From assembly GCA_017651465.1 (NCBI GenBank), contig JAGCCX010000022.1, positions 20,127 to 84,126 on the forward strand: a DNA stretch of 64,000 nt, written 5' to 3'. The position numbers and the translations under genes are program-made. Of the stretch, positions 8,939 to 17,969 are shown piece after piece (the stretch's first letter is position 1; each line of letters starts with the position of its first letter). Origin of the DNA: Bacteroidales bacterium (GTDB lineage: Bacteria > Bacteroidota > Bacteroidia > Bacteroidales > UBA932). The notes under the pieces are model-generated. The model worked only from the letters and a program-made list of their open reading frames with translations, ran no database searches and was not told the DNA's origin.

Positions 8939-11386
8939 ATGAACACTAAGAACAATATATTCAAGATCCTCGTACTGTTGCCGGCGCTGGCTTTTGCCGT
9001 GGCCTGCCGGTACGACGATGCCGCTCCGGTGTCCCTTGTCGAGCTTGGAGCGACGCAAAAAGAGTTTATCATAGACGAAGATGGCGGCACGATAAAGATT
9101 GCTGTCTTTTCCAACGGCCCGTACAACATTTTATCCCTGGACGACGCTCCCTGGCTGACGCTGGGCAGCACGGGCGGCAATGGCGACGACTCCCTCAAGG
9201 TAACCGCCACTATGAACGAGGAGTTCAAGCGTATGAGCCGTATAGTGCTGTGCAGCGAGGTTGACTCGCGCCGCGATACCCTGTCCATTAAGCAGAAAGG
9301 GTCGATAGACGCCTCCCTCACCAAGGAAAACACATCCATCGTTCTGCCGGGAGCCGGCGGCACCGTTACCGAAACAGTAATGACCAACGTGCCGTTCTCC
9401 TATATGGAAGTGGATATCGAGTATCCCGAGGGCGCCCCGAGCGGCTGGGTAAAAGATGTAAAAATCGACGATACCCCCTTGGTGGACGGTACCCATAACC
9501 TTTCCATCACCGTTGACGCCAATCCCGATGATACAGTACCCCGTACGGCCACCATCAATCTTTCCTTTACCGACGGCTGGGGAGATGCGGTCAGCGTGCT
9601 GCTGAACCTGGTGCAGCGTAACGCCAAAGAAGGAATAGGCGTGCTGCTCCCGTTCAACGACATCGTGAGCAACTATACCATCGGAAAGGCCATCGAAGAC
9701 TATGTCATCCTCGACGGTATAGTGGTGAGCAATCCGGAGTCGGGCAACTCGGGTGAAAACGAGCAGATAACGACATCCAGCATCGATTATACCGGAAGCG
9801 AACGCACCGTTTACATCGAGGCTCCCGACGGCAGCCGCGGCGTGATGGTGGTGATGGCCGATGCCGCCGACAATATCTTCAAGCAGTTCGACCACGTACA
9901 GATCCTGCTTCACGGCGCCGTGGCGACCCTGAGCGACGAGCCCGAGAGGGTGACCATCAAGAACGTGACCAAGAATATGGTGGTCTCGCAGGTGGCCGGC
10001 ACCAAGGCGTCGATACCCGTCAAGGAAAAGAGAATCGCTGAACTCACCGACGACGACCTCTACACCTACGTCACCCTCAAGGATGTGGAATTCCCCATCC
10101 GCAAGGGCTCTATCACGCCGGTGAACGAGGGTTACGCCATAGGCACGGGAGCTCACCGAATTTCCAAATTCCCCTTGCTGGTGCGTGACGTCGACGCCAA
10201 TCATATCTATATGTACACCAACACAGTGTGCGTGTACCGCAACGACGGAACCCGTCTTCCTTACGGCTCGGGCAAGATCAGCGGCGTTCTGGTTCACGAG
10301 CGCTTCCCCCGCTTCGAGTGGAGGGAGGGCGCCGACCCTGCCGAAATGGAAGACGACGTTACCCTGGGCAACATAGGCCGCTACCAGATACGCCACCAGT
10401 GCAAGGAAGATATATGGGGAGAGATGAAAGACAGCGTCGAGGACAGCTTCTCCGCTCTGCTGACCGAGTACCGTTACTGGTATCCCGATGTGGCCAGGGA
10501 GGTGTGCCTGCCAACTTACGGCGAGAACGGATGGTTTACCCACACCTACCAGCGCAAATACACAGGCTCCGAGGTTAAGGAATACACCCAGAAGACCTAT
10601 ATGCAGCATATGTGGGGCGCCGGTACTTATTCTTATCTCGGCCCTATGGGAAACAACGAGAAGTATATGTTCGGCCTGCACTGGGGCAATGTCAACGGCT
10701 GCGGAATCGTCATCGATCCCGCCAGGGAGCACTATGATTCCGAACACGCGGCCCTGCTGAACCTGGTGAGTTTCAATCCCGACGGCTCCATTGAGTGGTG
10801 CGGCCCCAACGCCACCAGCACCGATGCCGTGGGCACCACGATGGGCGGTGGCGGAATCAACAACCAGACAAGTTCGATGTACGGCAAGAGCAATCTTTAC
10901 GGCGGCACTTTCACCGGCTGGGCATCCCACTACTGGTGGGACTACGATACTTCCCGTCCTTATGCGTGGATGCTGCAATTCTCTACCGAGGGCATTACCA
11001 CGAACCATATTTCGTTGCAGATATCGGTGCTCAACACCCAGCAGACCTGGTATTCTCCGCGCTTCTGGAAGGCCGAATGGTCGTTTGTGGACAGTATGGA
11101 TCCTAAAGACGACGCGCAGTGGCACACCATCGCCGAGTACACGATTCCAGACGTGTCGGTGTGGTCCAACACCCTGTATTCATCGATAGTCGGATTCAAG
11201 GCGATGGATTTTGAACTCCCTCTGGAGATACTCGGCCAGTCCGAAGTCTATATCCGCCTGAGGCCGGTCAGCGACGTCTGCAGCAACGGCTCCGACTATG
11301 CCAACGACATACTTATCAACCAGCCCGCGGGCGACGGTGCGCACGCCAGCGCAATAGAGTACATAGCAATCAGATACAACAAATAA
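8939..11386 (+). CDS. BACON / DUF5689-domain surface lipoprotein (paralogue of preceding gene)
   Basis: 815 residues from the ATG at 8939, two bases after the previous stop. The longer reading frame upstream is rejected because it runs back through the previous gene. The lipobox is at AFAVAC (about residue 20). BACON-like segments occupy about 25-230, ending near LNLVQR. DUF5689 follows at about 235-495 (DYVILDGIVVSNPESG, AELTDDDLYTYVTL, GRYQIRH). The C-terminal ~300 residues form another beta-sandwich region. The shared AELTDDD segment and same domain order as the gene before it point to a tandem duplication. Likely surface-exposed accessory of the SusCD pair. Confidence 0.8.
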   Translation: MNTKNNIFKILVLLPALAFAVACRYDDAAPVSLVELGATQKEFIIDEDGGTIKIAVFSNGPYNILSLDDAPWLTLGSTGGNGDDSLKVTATMNEEFKRMSRIVLCSEVDSRRDTLSIKQKGSIDASLTKENTSIVLPGAGGTVTETVMTNVPFSYMEVDIEYPEGAPSGWVKDVKIDDTPLVDGTHNLSITVDANPDDTVPRTATINLSFTDGWGDAVSVLLNLVQRNAKEGIGVLLPFNDIVSNYTIGKAIEDYVILDGIVVSNPESGNSGENEQITTSSIDYTGSERTVYIEAPDGSRGVMVVMADAADNIFKQFDHVQILLHGAVATLSDEPERVTIKNVTKNMVVSQVAGTKASIPVKEKRIAELTDDDLYTYVTLKDVEFPIRKGSITPVNEGYAIGTGAHRISKFPLLVRDVDANHIYMYTNTVCVYRNDGTRLPYGSGKISGVLVHERFPRFEWREGADPAEMEDDVTLGNIGRYQIRHQCKEDIWGEMKDSVEDSFSALLTEYRYWYPDVAREVCLPTYGENGWFTHTYQRKYTGSEVKEYTQKTYMQHMWGAGTYSYLGPMGNNEKYMFGLHWGNVNGCGIVIDPAREHYDSEHAALLNLVSFNPDGSIEWCGPNATSTDAVGTTMGGGGINNQTSSMYGKSNLYGGTFTGWASHYWWDYDTSRPYAWMLQFSTEGITTNHISLQISVLNTQQTWYSPRFWKAEWSFVDSMDPKDDAQWHTIAEYTIPDVSVWSNTLYSSIVGFKAMDFELPLEILGQSEVYIRLRPVSDVCSNGSDYANDILINQPAGDGAHASAIEYIAIRYNK

Positions 11387-11396
11387 TCATACCACT

Positions 11397-11525
11397 ATGA
11401 AGAAAATCATCATTAAGTATTCGGCTCCCGAGATGTGTCGCTGGGAGCTCGGCCCCGAGGGCCTTTTGTGTCAAAGCCAGTTGGAGGAGATAGTCCCCGA
11501 CGAAGGAGAAGGAATTGTATTTTAA
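11397..11525 (+). CDS. 42-residue peptide with GLLCxS core
   Basis: A short ORF fills the gap between the DUF5689 gene (11 bases upstream) and the fimbrillin-like gene (15 bases downstream). It starts MKKIIIKYSAPEM, has GPEGLLCQSQL in the middle and ends in an acidic tail (EEIVPDEGEGIVF). It has no signal peptide. A second ORF in the same position in the other SusCD locus (46198-46356) shares the core G-L-L-C-x-S-x-L and an acidic tail, which argues that both are translated. Short Bacteroidales proteins of this general pattern (basic start, P-E, LLC/S, acidic end) are familiar to me but carry no name or function I can give. Confidence 0.6.
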   Translation: MKKIIIKYSAPEMCRWELGPEGLLCQSQLEEIVPDEGEGIVF

Positions 11526-11540
11526 TTGGGAGGAAAGATT

Positions 11541-13571
11541 ATGAAAAAGACATTATTCATTGCAGCAGTTGCGCTGACCGCGGTGATTTCCGCCTGCCAG
11601 GTCAAAGAAGCCGTCGAATCTCCCGTCACCGGCCCCAGGATGATAGAAGTCAAGGCCGTGCTGGACGAGGGCGAACTTCCTACCCGTACCATTCTTCCCG
11701 ACGGTTCTACACAGTTCTACTGGAGCGAAACCGACAAGATTGCCGCCTGGGACGGCACCACGGCCACCCAGGACATCGAGATCAAAGACATCGACGAGTT
11801 CGGAGTCGCTACCTTTATGGTTCCCGAAGGGACCCAATGGGTTATCTATCCTTCACGCGCAATGGCGGTTGAAACCGCGGGCGTGGATAAAGACAAGCTT
11901 ACCTGGAACCGTTCTTACAACCAGTATCTTTCGGAAGAAGGAACCGAAATGATTCCCGACGGGGCCAATCCAATGTATGCAATGGTGGAAGGCGACATAC
12001 TGAAGTTCAAGAACCTCTGCGGTTATATCCAATTCCAGCTCACCGGTACCAAGACGCTGAGTAAACTTAGCTTCAAGGTCAACAATATGACTTCTCCCGC
12101 CATCAGCGGCAAGGCGCTGCCTATCGTAAGCGACGGGACTATGACGCTCGACTATCCGGTGCTCTCCAAGGTCACCACGAGCGGTGTGTCCAAGTATGGT
12201 TTCATTAACGTTTCCGGCAGGGAGATTCCCCTCAGCTCCACCCCTGTGAGCGTGTATGTGGTAGTGCCTCCGGCAAGCTATGAGACCAGCGAGCTGGTGC
12301 TCGAATTTACCGACGGAACCGCAGCGTCGGTGCTTTCCACGAACGATATCGTGGTCGAGCGCAACAAGGTCCGCAAGATCCAGCCCATCAACGTAGATTC
12401 CCTCTTCCCGGCAGCTCCCGAGGCTCTCGACGAGGGCGGCCAGTCAAACTGCTATATGGTCATCGCCGGCCCCGAGGCAAAGCACTACAGCTTCACCGCC
12501 CAGAAATGCGTCTCCGGCGAGACTTTCGATCTGGCCAAGGTGGCAAGCTTGCTGTGGTCGGAGTCCAAAACTCTTGTCAAGAGTATGACGTATGATGCCA
12601 ACACTCACAAGGTTACTTTCCTTTACGGGGGCAACGACGAAGAGGGCAACGCCATTATTTCGCTTGACCAGAACCTGCTCGGAACCGGCGCCACCTTGCT
12701 GTGGAACTACCACATATGGGTGACCGACAAGCCCGAGGACATCCTTATGGACGAGACCGATATGCCTCAAGCCATCCTCGACCGCAATGTAGGCGCCACC
12801 TGGGCTCCCAAGTCGGAAGATGAAATTACCAATATGACCAAAGAACAGTGGCTCGAGACGGTTGGAACTTACTATCAGTACGGCAACCATATTCCTTATC
12901 CCCGTCTGAAGGATGCCAAGAATTCTTCCGCTGCCTGGGATAACTACAGAGTGGCCGTGATGTACGGATTCAGCAACTACTGCCACCGCTTTGCACAAAG
13001 CGGTTCCGCAAAGGCAACCCTGGCCGAGCAGGAGCAGTTCCCCAATTATGCTTACCACAAGGGTACAGGAGTAAAGTATGGTTCCGGCAACGAAACCGTA
13101 TGGACACAGGTAGTGCTCAAGGGCGGTCCCACCGGCGATGAGGGTGAGAATATCTGGTATGTGAGCAACACCAACACCGCCAAGACCAACGACTATGATC
13201 CCTGCCCGCAGGGCTATTGCTTCATCACGGCCACCTACACCTATCAGGAGACCCTCAACAACGAGGTTACCGACCATATGCTCAATGATTGCTTTGCCGG
13301 AAAGTGGAACACCGACGTGAGCGGACATATTATGTATTTCCCTGCCGCCGGATATCTTGGAAACGGCAAATACGCCCTTGTCGGCGGAGTGTCGGACAAT
13401 AAGGGCCGTGTGGTTTACTGGTCGTATTACGGAGACCAAAGTGTGAATATGGACCACATATTCCGCAGGAATTATATGAATATGGCCCAAAAGAAGTTCG
13501 CCTTCGACAACCAGCCCTTCAGCTCCCAGGCCCACAATATGCGCTGCCGCGTGCTGGAAGCTGGCGAATAA
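11541..13571 (+). CDS. Fimbrillin-like lipoprotein with C-terminal FISUMP-type domain
   Basis: 676 residues from ATG 11541; a TTG 15 bases upstream is in frame but less likely, and GGAGG sits between them. Signal peptide with lipobox (AVISAC, about residue 17). The N-terminal ~270 residues fit the fimbrillin/Mfa-like fold (TRTILPDG, FYWSETDKIAAWDG, LKFKNLCGYIQFQLTG). The C-terminal part carries the paralogous FISUMP-like signature: DRNVGATWAP near 420, YDPCPQGYCFI near 555, FPAAGYLGNG and a final MRCRVLE. Probable surface adhesin or structural protein. It ends the first SusCD operon and is followed by a hairpin terminator. Confidence 0.75.
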   Translation: MKKTLFIAAVALTAVISACQVKEAVESPVTGPRMIEVKAVLDEGELPTRTILPDGSTQFYWSETDKIAAWDGTTATQDIEIKDIDEFGVATFMVPEGTQWVIYPSRAMAVETAGVDKDKLTWNRSYNQYLSEEGTEMIPDGANPMYAMVEGDILKFKNLCGYIQFQLTGTKTLSKLSFKVNNMTSPAISGKALPIVSDGTMTLDYPVLSKVTTSGVSKYGFINVSGREIPLSSTPVSVYVVVPPASYETSELVLEFTDGTAASVLSTNDIVVERNKVRKIQPINVDSLFPAAPEALDEGGQSNCYMVIAGPEAKHYSFTAQKCVSGETFDLAKVASLLWSESKTLVKSMTYDANTHKVTFLYGGNDEEGNAIISLDQNLLGTGATLLWNYHIWVTDKPEDILMDETDMPQAILDRNVGATWAPKSEDEITNMTKEQWLETVGTYYQYGNHIPYPRLKDAKNSSAAWDNYRVAVMYGFSNYCHRFAQSGSAKATLAEQEQFPNYAYHKGTGVKYGSGNETVWTQVVLKGGPTGDEGENIWYVSNTNTAKTNDYDPCPQGYCFITATYTYQETLNNEVTDHMLNDCFAGKWNTDVSGHIMYFPAAGYLGNGKYALVGGVSDNKGRVVYWSYYGDQSVNMDHIFRRNYMNMAQKKFAFDNQPFSSQAHNMRCRVLEAGE

Positions 13572-13591
13572 ACCAGTATTGCTAATGATTG

Positions 13592-13625
13592 AAAAAGGGG
13601 CTGCATTTATTTGCAACCCCTTTTT
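13592..13625. terminator. Bidirectional intrinsic terminator
   Basis: An inverted repeat of AAAAAGGGG-C-TGCA (13592-13605) and TGCA-A-CCCCTTTTT (13612-13625) separates two convergent genes. The run of T on each strand lets it work in both directions. Confidence 0.85.
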
Positions 13626-16600
13626 CTATAGCTCGAAATCGACTATTATTGGCCGGTGGTCGGAGGGCATTCTGAAGCTGTCTACGTAGGGGCTTTTGTC
13701 GCCTTTATAGTTCCATTGGTCGGCGAGGGAGAAGCCGTTTACCACCTTGTCCAGGAGCGCGGGCGACACGTACACATAGTCGATGCGGCTGGTGCCGTAG
13801 GTGCTGGCCACGAAGTTGGCCGGGGCTGGATAACGGTTGGCGATAACATCCACCATCGAAGTGTTGTTGAGTATCACGTCCTGGGTGATGAAGGCCGTGC
13901 TGCTGGTGGAATAGTTGTATGTACCGTTGTCCACCCTGGAGCGGGAGTTCATATCGCCGAGAAGCACCCACTTGTCAACGCCTGCATAGCTGGGGTCGTT
14001 AATGGAGTGGTCAATTATGTACTGCATCTCGAACTGGCGGTAATAGTCGCCTTCGTTGGCGGCCTTGCTGCGTTCCTGGTCTGAAGTGGCCACGCCGTAT
14101 CCATAGGCCTGAGGCCACATATGGCAGGTTACGAAGTATATGTCCTGACCGGCGACGGTAATCTTGTGTATTGCGGCGCCGTGTGACACCGGCTTTCCGG
14201 AGGTGTCGGTGTTGGTTATCTTGAGCACGGTGGTTATGGGATACTTGGCCGTGATCTCCTGGGGATAGTTGTCCCTCCAGCCGCCGGTAGCAGCATAATT
14301 ATGGCCGTAGCGCTTGGAAAGAGTGAGCCAGTTGCTCGGGAGATAACGGCTTCCGGAGGGTGCCGCAGTATAGCTGTTGTCTTTATAGATTGATGCCGCC
14401 TCGCACCATACGCATACGTCGGGATCGTATTTCTTGACGAAGGCGACGAAGTCTTTGTAGTTGTTGGCCTGGTCGTACCACATACCGTTCTGGATGTTCC
14501 AGTACAGAAGGCGCAGGTTGCCTTTCCGGGAGGTCCCGGGCAGGGCGCGCATCGTGATATCGTCGATCCAGAATCCGTGCACACCATAGGAAGAGCTTGC
14601 GCCCTTGATGTCCAGTAGAGTGGCGTCGGTGGCATTGGTGACGGTCATTTCCAGGGTGTGCCAGACTTTTGCGGCAGCAGCGGAAGCTGGCACTTCCACC
14701 ACATTTTTGCTGAATTTGGCCTCGCAGTGGTTGGACTTGTAGCCCGACGAGACCGGGCTCACGGCCGCCCCGTCGATTTTGCATTCGCTTATGAATCCGG
14801 AGTTTAAGATGTCAACGAGCAGGGCGTCGTTGAATCCGTTCTGCAGGCAGAAGCGGAAAGACACCACCATATCGGTAACACTCTCTATGTTTCGGATGAA
14901 AGGAGTACGGATCTCGCCCCTGTACGAATTGCCCGTGCCCACGGCAAGATAGCCCGGGCACTCCTGGCAGCGGAACAGATATACCCAGTCGGCTATGTTG
15001 CGGCTCGCAATGTAGGAGTCGCTCATCGAATGAGTGGCGCCGACCGTGCTGTCTTCTACTCCCGACCACGAATTGGGCTGGATGAACCCCGTGCCGGGAT
15101 TATTGTACGCCACGGGCGTTGAGGAGTCGGCATAGCCGTCGCGCTCCTGCCCGCCGGAAATGCTTATCGAAGTATCGTCGGGAGCATAACCCAGAGCCCC
15201 TTCTCCGGACATAATATCGCCGCCCCAGACAAAGTTGTCGAAGCCTTCGTAAAAGAGCAGCTCGTCTTCGGGCGCCCAGGTCAGCAGCAATTTGCACGCC
15301 TGGCCCGCTTTAAGCGTGATGGGACTGATTGTCTTCCGCATCATCTTGTGCGAAGAATCGCAGATGGTTAGTTCGAGCCCCTGGGCATAATTGCCGGGGC
15401 TGATGAATATGGGTATCGACACCGCTTCCTGGCCAAGAGGCACGAAGTTTCCTCCTTCGGTGCAGTTTACAACGGCCCAGTCCAGCCCCTCGGTCAGGCG
15501 GAAGCCCTCTTCGGAACTGTAGGCCGCCTTTCCGCTCAGCTTTTCGGCACCGAGGGTGCTTATTTTGACCGAACTGATTGAAGCATTGCCTTTTATGCGC
15601 ACGTTCACCAGTGAGAGACAGTCGGAAAAGTGGAGTGTGTTGCCCATTTCGGGGCTCCAGCTCACAAAGCGCGGGTATGAGGTGTATCCTGCCTTGGTCG
15701 AGCTCCAGAACTGTGAGTAAGGCACCGTGATGTCGCTGAATGCATCACTCCCACACCAGCGGGCGCAGTCGGGTCCCAGCAGGACGGCGTTGTACTTGTT
15801 GTCCTGGGCCTGGGGAGCCTCGATGTAGTAGCGGCCACCGGTATCGGAAAGAATGCTGCAGGAGCTGCCGTTCACATTGACGGTAAAGCTGCTTAACTGG
15901 CCTTGCTGAAGGTCGAGAGAGGAACAGATCTCACTGTCTGCAGTGATGTAGAGGCGGACTTTGCCTCCGGACGGCGTAACGGAATTCAGGCCCTCGAGCA
16001 GTCCGAAAGTTCCCCTTTTGATGGTGCGCGCCCTCGAGGACACCAATTTGGAATCGGGCACATCGCCGCTGTGCTTGAGGGTGATTGACATTCCCTCGGG
16101 GAAAGCCACCGGATATAGCAAGGCATAGTAATACTTGCCGGGCACGAATCCGCCTTCGGGGGCCGTGAGGTTTATTTCGGTATTCTCCTTTGCTACTTCC
16201 TGCAGTACCGGCAGTCCGTCCTGGATCGATATGGTGGCGGCGCCGGCTATCGCCTCGCCTCCGCAGCCACTTATCACAACCGAGGTCACGCCCTCTTCGG
16301 ATACCGAAAACTTTATGCCTCCCGCCACGTTGCGGAATGTCATTTTGGAGCCTTCGGCTACGGCTACCGTGGGCGCCAGACCGGTGTCGAACGTGCCTTC
16401 GACGGCTTGCTGCTCAGGTGAAAGATATACCGTAACGGTACCGTCCTGGGCGACGGCGGCATTGTCGCTTACCGGATAGACGCCATAGTAAGTGTCGGCT
16501 TGCGCGGCAGTTCCTCGGAAAGTAGCCACGGGGGCGGGCTCGGACAAATTGCTCTCGAACACCGAGGGTGCCGAGCCGGGGCCGGCAAACACCAGAATCT

Positions 16601-16793
16601 GGTCGCCGGCGCTCCACCAGACACTTTTTCCGTCGGCCTGGAGAACGGTTTTTGATTGTGGAACAGACGCTTCTCTCGACGCTTCAAAACGCATTTCAAA
16701 CAAAACAGGCTCATCTATCTGGGTTTCCATTTGGCACGAAGTCAGGGCGGCAGTGCACAGGGCAACCAGATAAAACGCTTTCTCTCTCAACAT
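13626..16793 (-). CDS. Fimbrillin-like / EEP fusion lipoprotein
   Basis: 1055 residues. Lipoprotein signal with lipobox (AALTSC, about residue 20). Residues about 25-270 resemble a fimbrillin domain (SKTVLQADGKSVWWSAGDQI, TFRNVAGGIKFSV). About 275-500 is a second beta-rich region with a similar build. About 505-750 looks like a jelly-roll module (LLFYEGFDN; FWIDDITMRAL). The last 300 residues are a full EEP domain: LLYWNIQNGMW (from about 760), WCEAAS, CHMWP, GDMNSRSR (about 944), RIDYVYV and SDHRPIIVD (about 1042). All expected EEP catalytic positions appear present. Its C-terminus is a close paralogue of the truncated gene at 1-730. It is convergent to the SusCD operon and may act on the same substrate at the surface (inference). 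Confidence 0.85.
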   Translation of the reverse strand: MLREKAFYLVALCTAALTSCQMETQIDEPVLFEMRFEASREASVPQSKTVLQADGKSVWWSAGDQILVFAGPGSAPSVFESNLSEPAPVATFRGTAAQADTYYGVYPVSDNAAVAQDGTVTVYLSPEQQAVEGTFDTGLAPTVAVAEGSKMTFRNVAGGIKFSVSEEGVTSVVISGCGGEAIAGAATISIQDGLPVLQEVAKENTEINLTAPEGGFVPGKYYYALLYPVAFPEGMSITLKHSGDVPDSKLVSSRARTIKRGTFGLLEGLNSVTPSGGKVRLYITADSEICSSLDLQQGQLSSFTVNVNGSSCSILSDTGGRYYIEAPQAQDNKYNAVLLGPDCARWCGSDAFSDITVPYSQFWSSTKAGYTSYPRFVSWSPEMGNTLHFSDCLSLVNVRIKGNASISSVKISTLGAEKLSGKAAYSSEEGFRLTEGLDWAVVNCTEGGNFVPLGQEAVSIPIFISPGNYAQGLELTICDSSHKMMRKTISPITLKAGQACKLLLTWAPEDELLFYEGFDNFVWGGDIMSGEGALGYAPDDTSISISGGQERDGYADSSTPVAYNNPGTGFIQPNSWSGVEDSTVGATHSMSDSYIASRNIADWVYLFRCQECPGYLAVGTGNSYRGEIRTPFIRNIESVTDMVVSFRFCLQNGFNDALLVDILNSGFISECKIDGAAVSPVSSGYKSNHCEAKFSKNVVEVPASAAAAKVWHTLEMTVTNATDATLLDIKGASSSYGVHGFWIDDITMRALPGTSRKGNLRLLYWNIQNGMWYDQANNYKDFVAFVKKYDPDVCVWCEAASIYKDNSYTAAPSGSRYLPSNWLTLSKRYGHNYAATGGWRDNYPQEITAKYPITTVLKITNTDTSGKPVSHGAAIHKITVAGQDIYFVTCHMWPQAYGYGVATSDQERSKAANEGDYYRQFEMQYIIDHSINDPSYAGVDKWVLLGDMNSRSRVDNGTYNYSTSSTAFITQDVILNNTSMVDVIANRYPAPANFVASTYGTSRIDYVYVSPALLDKVVNGFSLADQWNYKGDKSPYVDSFRMPSDHRPIIVDFEL

Positions 16794-16810
16794 CGCAGTG
16801 ATAGTTTTTC

Positions 16811-17764
16811 TTATTTATTTTTAAGTTTCTGGCGGCGTGTTTCGGCGGTGTCCCGTCCGAAAAGGGTCCGGTGACCCTCTACGCTGCGCCAGTAGTCCGG
16901 ATCAAAATCTGTTGGGCTCACAAATCTCCCGGCATCAGTGTCCGTGCCGCTGCCTTGTCCGACTCCGGAGGCCCCGGGGCGGGGAGACTTCGCTCCGCTC
17001 ATCCCTCCCACGCCTGACGGCGCGGGCCCCTCCCGTTCACGTAGCCACGGGCGGCTACGGTCTCCTGCCCCCGGGCCCTCCCGGAGTCGGAAACACAGAT
17101 ACTTGATGGCGTATCCTTGCTCGCGGAACATCTGCTCGTAGAAAGTCTGCACCTGCGTCAGGCAGGCGTCAAAACGCTCCGCCTCGGCGTACAGGTCTTC
17201 CGACTGTGCCACAATCTCCAGAGAATTGGCCCGGCACACGGCAAGGGTGTATTGATACAGGAACTGCGAGTCGGTCTTCAGGTGCACCAGGCCTCCCGGG
17301 GCAAGGAAACGGGAGTATCTTTCCAGGAAAATGGGCGAGGTGAGGCGGGAATTCTCGCTCCTCACCTGAGGGTCTGAGAAGGTCAGCCATATTTCCGACA
17401 CCTCGTCAGGAGCGAAGAACGCCGTAATGAATTCGATGCGGGTCCTCAGGAAGCCCACATTGCCCAGGGAGTGCTGCGTTGCATATTTAGCCCCCTTCCA
17501 GAGCCGGGCGCCCTTGATGTCAACGCCCACATAGTTTTTGCCGGGCTCGCGCAAGGCAAGGTCTATGGTATATTCGCCCTTGCCGCAGCCCAGCTCCAGC
17601 ACCAGCGGAGCATCGGCCCTCTCAAATCTCTCCCCCCAGTGCCCTTTTACCGCGTGGTCCCGCAAGGCGAAATACCCGTCGGCGAGAAGCTCCTGAGCCG
17701 ATGGCTGCAGCAGGCAGGAAAACGTCTCGTTCTCAGCAAACTTCCGTAATTTATCGTGTCCCAT
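16811..17764 (-). CDS. trmB: tRNA (guanine-N7)-methyltransferase TrmB
   Basis: 317 residues. It makes m7G46 in the variable loop of tRNA using S-adenosylmethionine. The core is complete: LVLELGCGKGEYTIDLA (SAM-binding, about residues 53-70), YVGVDIKGARLWKGAK, LTFSDPQVRSENSRLTSP (family motif, usually FPDPW.K..H), FLAPGGLVHLKTD and YEQMFREQGYAIKYLCFRL. The usual PDPW is changed to SDPQ here, as seen in some Bacteroidetes homologues. The protein is about 80-95 residues longer than normal: after YLCFRL, residues about 225-269 are encoded by a GC-rich palindromic repeat (16958-17091). A plausible native tail (FDPDYWRSVEGHRTLFGRD) follows it. The frame stays open across the insertion. Confidence 0.93.
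   Translation of the reverse strand: MGHDKLRKFAENETFSCLLQPSAQELLADGYFALRDHAVKGHWGERFERADAPLVLELGCGKGEYTIDLALREPGKNYVGVDIKGARLWKGAKYATQHSLGNVGFLRTRIEFITAFFAPDEVSEIWLTFSDPQVRSENSRLTSPIFLERYSRFLAPGGLVHLKTDSQFLYQYTLAVCRANSLEIVAQSEDLYAEAERFDACLTQVQTFYEQMFREQGYAIKYLCFRLREGPGAGDRSRPWLREREGPAPSGVGGMSGAKSPRPGASGVGQGSGTDTDAGRFVSPTDFDPDYWRSVEGHRTLFGRDTAETRRQKLKNK
16958..17091. repeat. Palindromic repeat element, copy in trmB
   Basis: About 132 bases bounded by imperfect inverted repeats: CCGACTCCGGAG at 16959-16970 against CCGGAGTCGG ending at 17090, extending inward about 30 bases. The inner segment 17022-17060, read on the minus strand, matches 17811-17849 at 37 of 39 positions by eye. A 132-base insertion keeps the reading frame of trmB. 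Confidence 0.8.
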
Positions 17765-17780
17765 TTGTCACTTGTACGTT

Positions 17781-17912
17781 GCTGCCGGAGGGATTCCCGG
17801 ATCAGAAAATCCGTGGCCGCCCGTGGCCACGTGAACGGGAGGGGCCCGCTATGCGGGAGGGGCGAGGACCGAAGGTCCGAAAGATTTCCTGTCCGGGAAC
17901 CCTTCCGGCAGC
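17781..17912. repeat. Palindromic repeat element, intergenic copy between trmB and galE
   Basis: 132 bases bounded by inverted repeats, GCTGCCGGAGGGATTCCCGG at 17781-17800 and its near-complement ending at 17912. The core 17811-17849 is shared with the trmB copy in opposite orientation. It also holds GGGAGGGGCCCGC...GCGGGAGGGG (17838-17862), which recurs in the miaA copy. It fills most of the 205-base gap between the divergent trmB and galE genes. Confidence 0.8.
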
Positions 17913-17932
17913 ACAGCTACAAATTTACTAAT

Positions 17933-17963
17933 TTTGTTACTTCGAGCAAAATGAGTACATTTG
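17933..17963 (+). promoter_or_regulatory. galE promoter, Bacteroidetes consensus
   Basis: TTTG at 17933-17936, exactly 19 bases, then TACATTTG at 17956-17963. This is a full match to the -33/-7 consensus of the Bacteroidetes main sigma factor. The galE ATG lies 6 bases after the -7 box, so the mRNA is probably leaderless or nearly so. Confidence 0.8.
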
Positions 17964-17969
17964 TAAATT

